A stretch of DNA of 64,000 nt from Asterias amurensis (taxonomy: Eukaryota > Echinodermata > Asteroidea > Forcipulatida > Asteriidae). The notes beneath the pieces were generated by a model that saw only the letters and a list, made by a program, of their open reading frames with translations, did no database searches and was not told the origin of the DNA. The position numbers and the translations under genes were made by a program. Location of the stretch: the NCBI RefSeq assembly GCF_032118995.1, contig NC_092649.1, positions 21,265,832-21,329,831 of the forward strand. Reading direction: 5' to 3'. Positions 63,901-64,000 of the stretch are shown piece after piece. Within the stretch, counting starts at the first letter, position 1. Every line of letters begins with the position of its first letter.

Positions 63901-64000
63901 ATATTTGTATACATCTTTCAGTAAGCTACATGTAGAGAACACAAGACATATGACTGTTTCCAGGACCACACATACCAACACCAGTAGAATCATCCCCTCC
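60909..64000 (-). CDS. Inter-alpha-trypsin inhibitor heavy chain-like protein, C-terminal part
   Basis: Four exons on the minus strand: 64000-63976 (edge of the window), 63000-62890, 61977-61603 and 61165-60909, all with matching phases. They give the last 255 or so residues and a stop. DGDPHFVVNVPKSNVSLCFD starts the heavy-chain C-terminal module. LFINGKIIAKS, GEIGGIYSPPKSTGVYEMWF, HIAVDGRQATVTLGQGIGF and MNDGSGLSDGAQGLIGQF follow, and SCWMASHDSADGIIKGHYTD then YLL closes it, parallel to vertebrate ITIH (CWF...GLIDGVHTDYIVP). ITIH proteins are secreted and couple to hyaluronan in the matrix. The VIT and von Willebrand A domains would lie beyond the window. Which ITIH paralogue this is cannot be told from this end. 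Confidence 0.88.
63388..63705 (+). repeat. tRNA-derived SINE family V
   Basis: Head 'catgcccgagcggtttagag' and 'gtgtgggttcaagtcctag', body 'ggctgtatactccccatcag', end 'aaaatgtgctacataagaac'. It matches the repeat at 1-235 in its 3' half. In an ITIH-like gene intron. Confidence 0.68.

Noticed and set aside
1-64000. LTR retroelement, Polinton or other virus-derived element
   Set aside because: No paired long terminal repeats, capsid, envelope or integrase-like coding was recognised. All reverse transcriptase pieces are of the non-LTR CR1/jockey type.

Overview
The window is about 64 kb of animal nuclear DNA. It holds intron-rich genes with canonical GT-AG splice sites, conserved animal proteins and a dense load of short repeats. 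The gene sequences, the tRNA-derived SINEs and the TTAA-flanked foldback MITEs point to a marine deuterostome. An echinoderm, perhaps a sea star, is the best guess, but species cannot be fixed from the sequence alone. No bacterial-style operon, CRISPR array or retroviral/LTR element was seen.

Six host genes were reconstructed exon by exon, plus one THAP-domain exon inside a mobile element. (1) Sortilin (SORT1-like), + strand, 552-7533: the 3' half only, ending in a conserved trafficking tail, with a long 3' UTR to about 12975. (2) TMA7 (CCDC72), - strand, 15217-17443, complete, 65 aa. (3) POGLUT1 (Rumi O-glucosyltransferase), + strand, 19714-31581, complete, 11 exons, 414 aa. (4) A coactosin-like protein with two ADF-H domains, - strand, 38549-45499, complete, 331 aa. 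(5) COMMD7, + strand, 47118-56087, complete, 9 exons, 201 aa. (6) An inter-alpha-trypsin-inhibitor heavy-chain-like gene, - strand, 60909 to the window end: the C-terminal exons only. Strands alternate strictly: convergent 3' ends between 1 and 2, a divergent promoter between 2 and 3, convergent 3-4, divergent 4-5, convergent 5-6. The genes have unrelated roles (lysosomal sorting, ribosome-associated factor, Notch/EGF-repeat glucosylation, actin binding, endosomal Commander complex, extracellular matrix), so this looks like ordinary compact housekeeping synteny.

Introns and UTRs are built largely from repeats: at least 14 copies of one TTAA-flanked MITE (family A), six of a long-palindrome TTAA MITE (B), three of a third (C), a hAT-like MITE (D), several foldback families, two or more tRNA-headed SINE families, and 5'-truncated CR1-like LINE pieces. 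Many are nested, which gives a relative chronology.

The most interesting points are these. A roughly 1.2-kb TIR element carries an intact THAP-domain exon with a splice donor and sits inside a LINE remnant in POGLUT1 intron 10 (30058-31248); its TTAA-like flanks suggest a Kolobok-type source for the TTAA MITEs. MITEs repeatedly insert into the TTAA of older elements. Degenerate extra copies of POGLUT1 exon 8 lie in a CTGT microsatellite. The ADF-H gene shows an exon-level internal duplication. A two-part inverted minisatellite of CGATCG units lies in the TMA7 5' intron.
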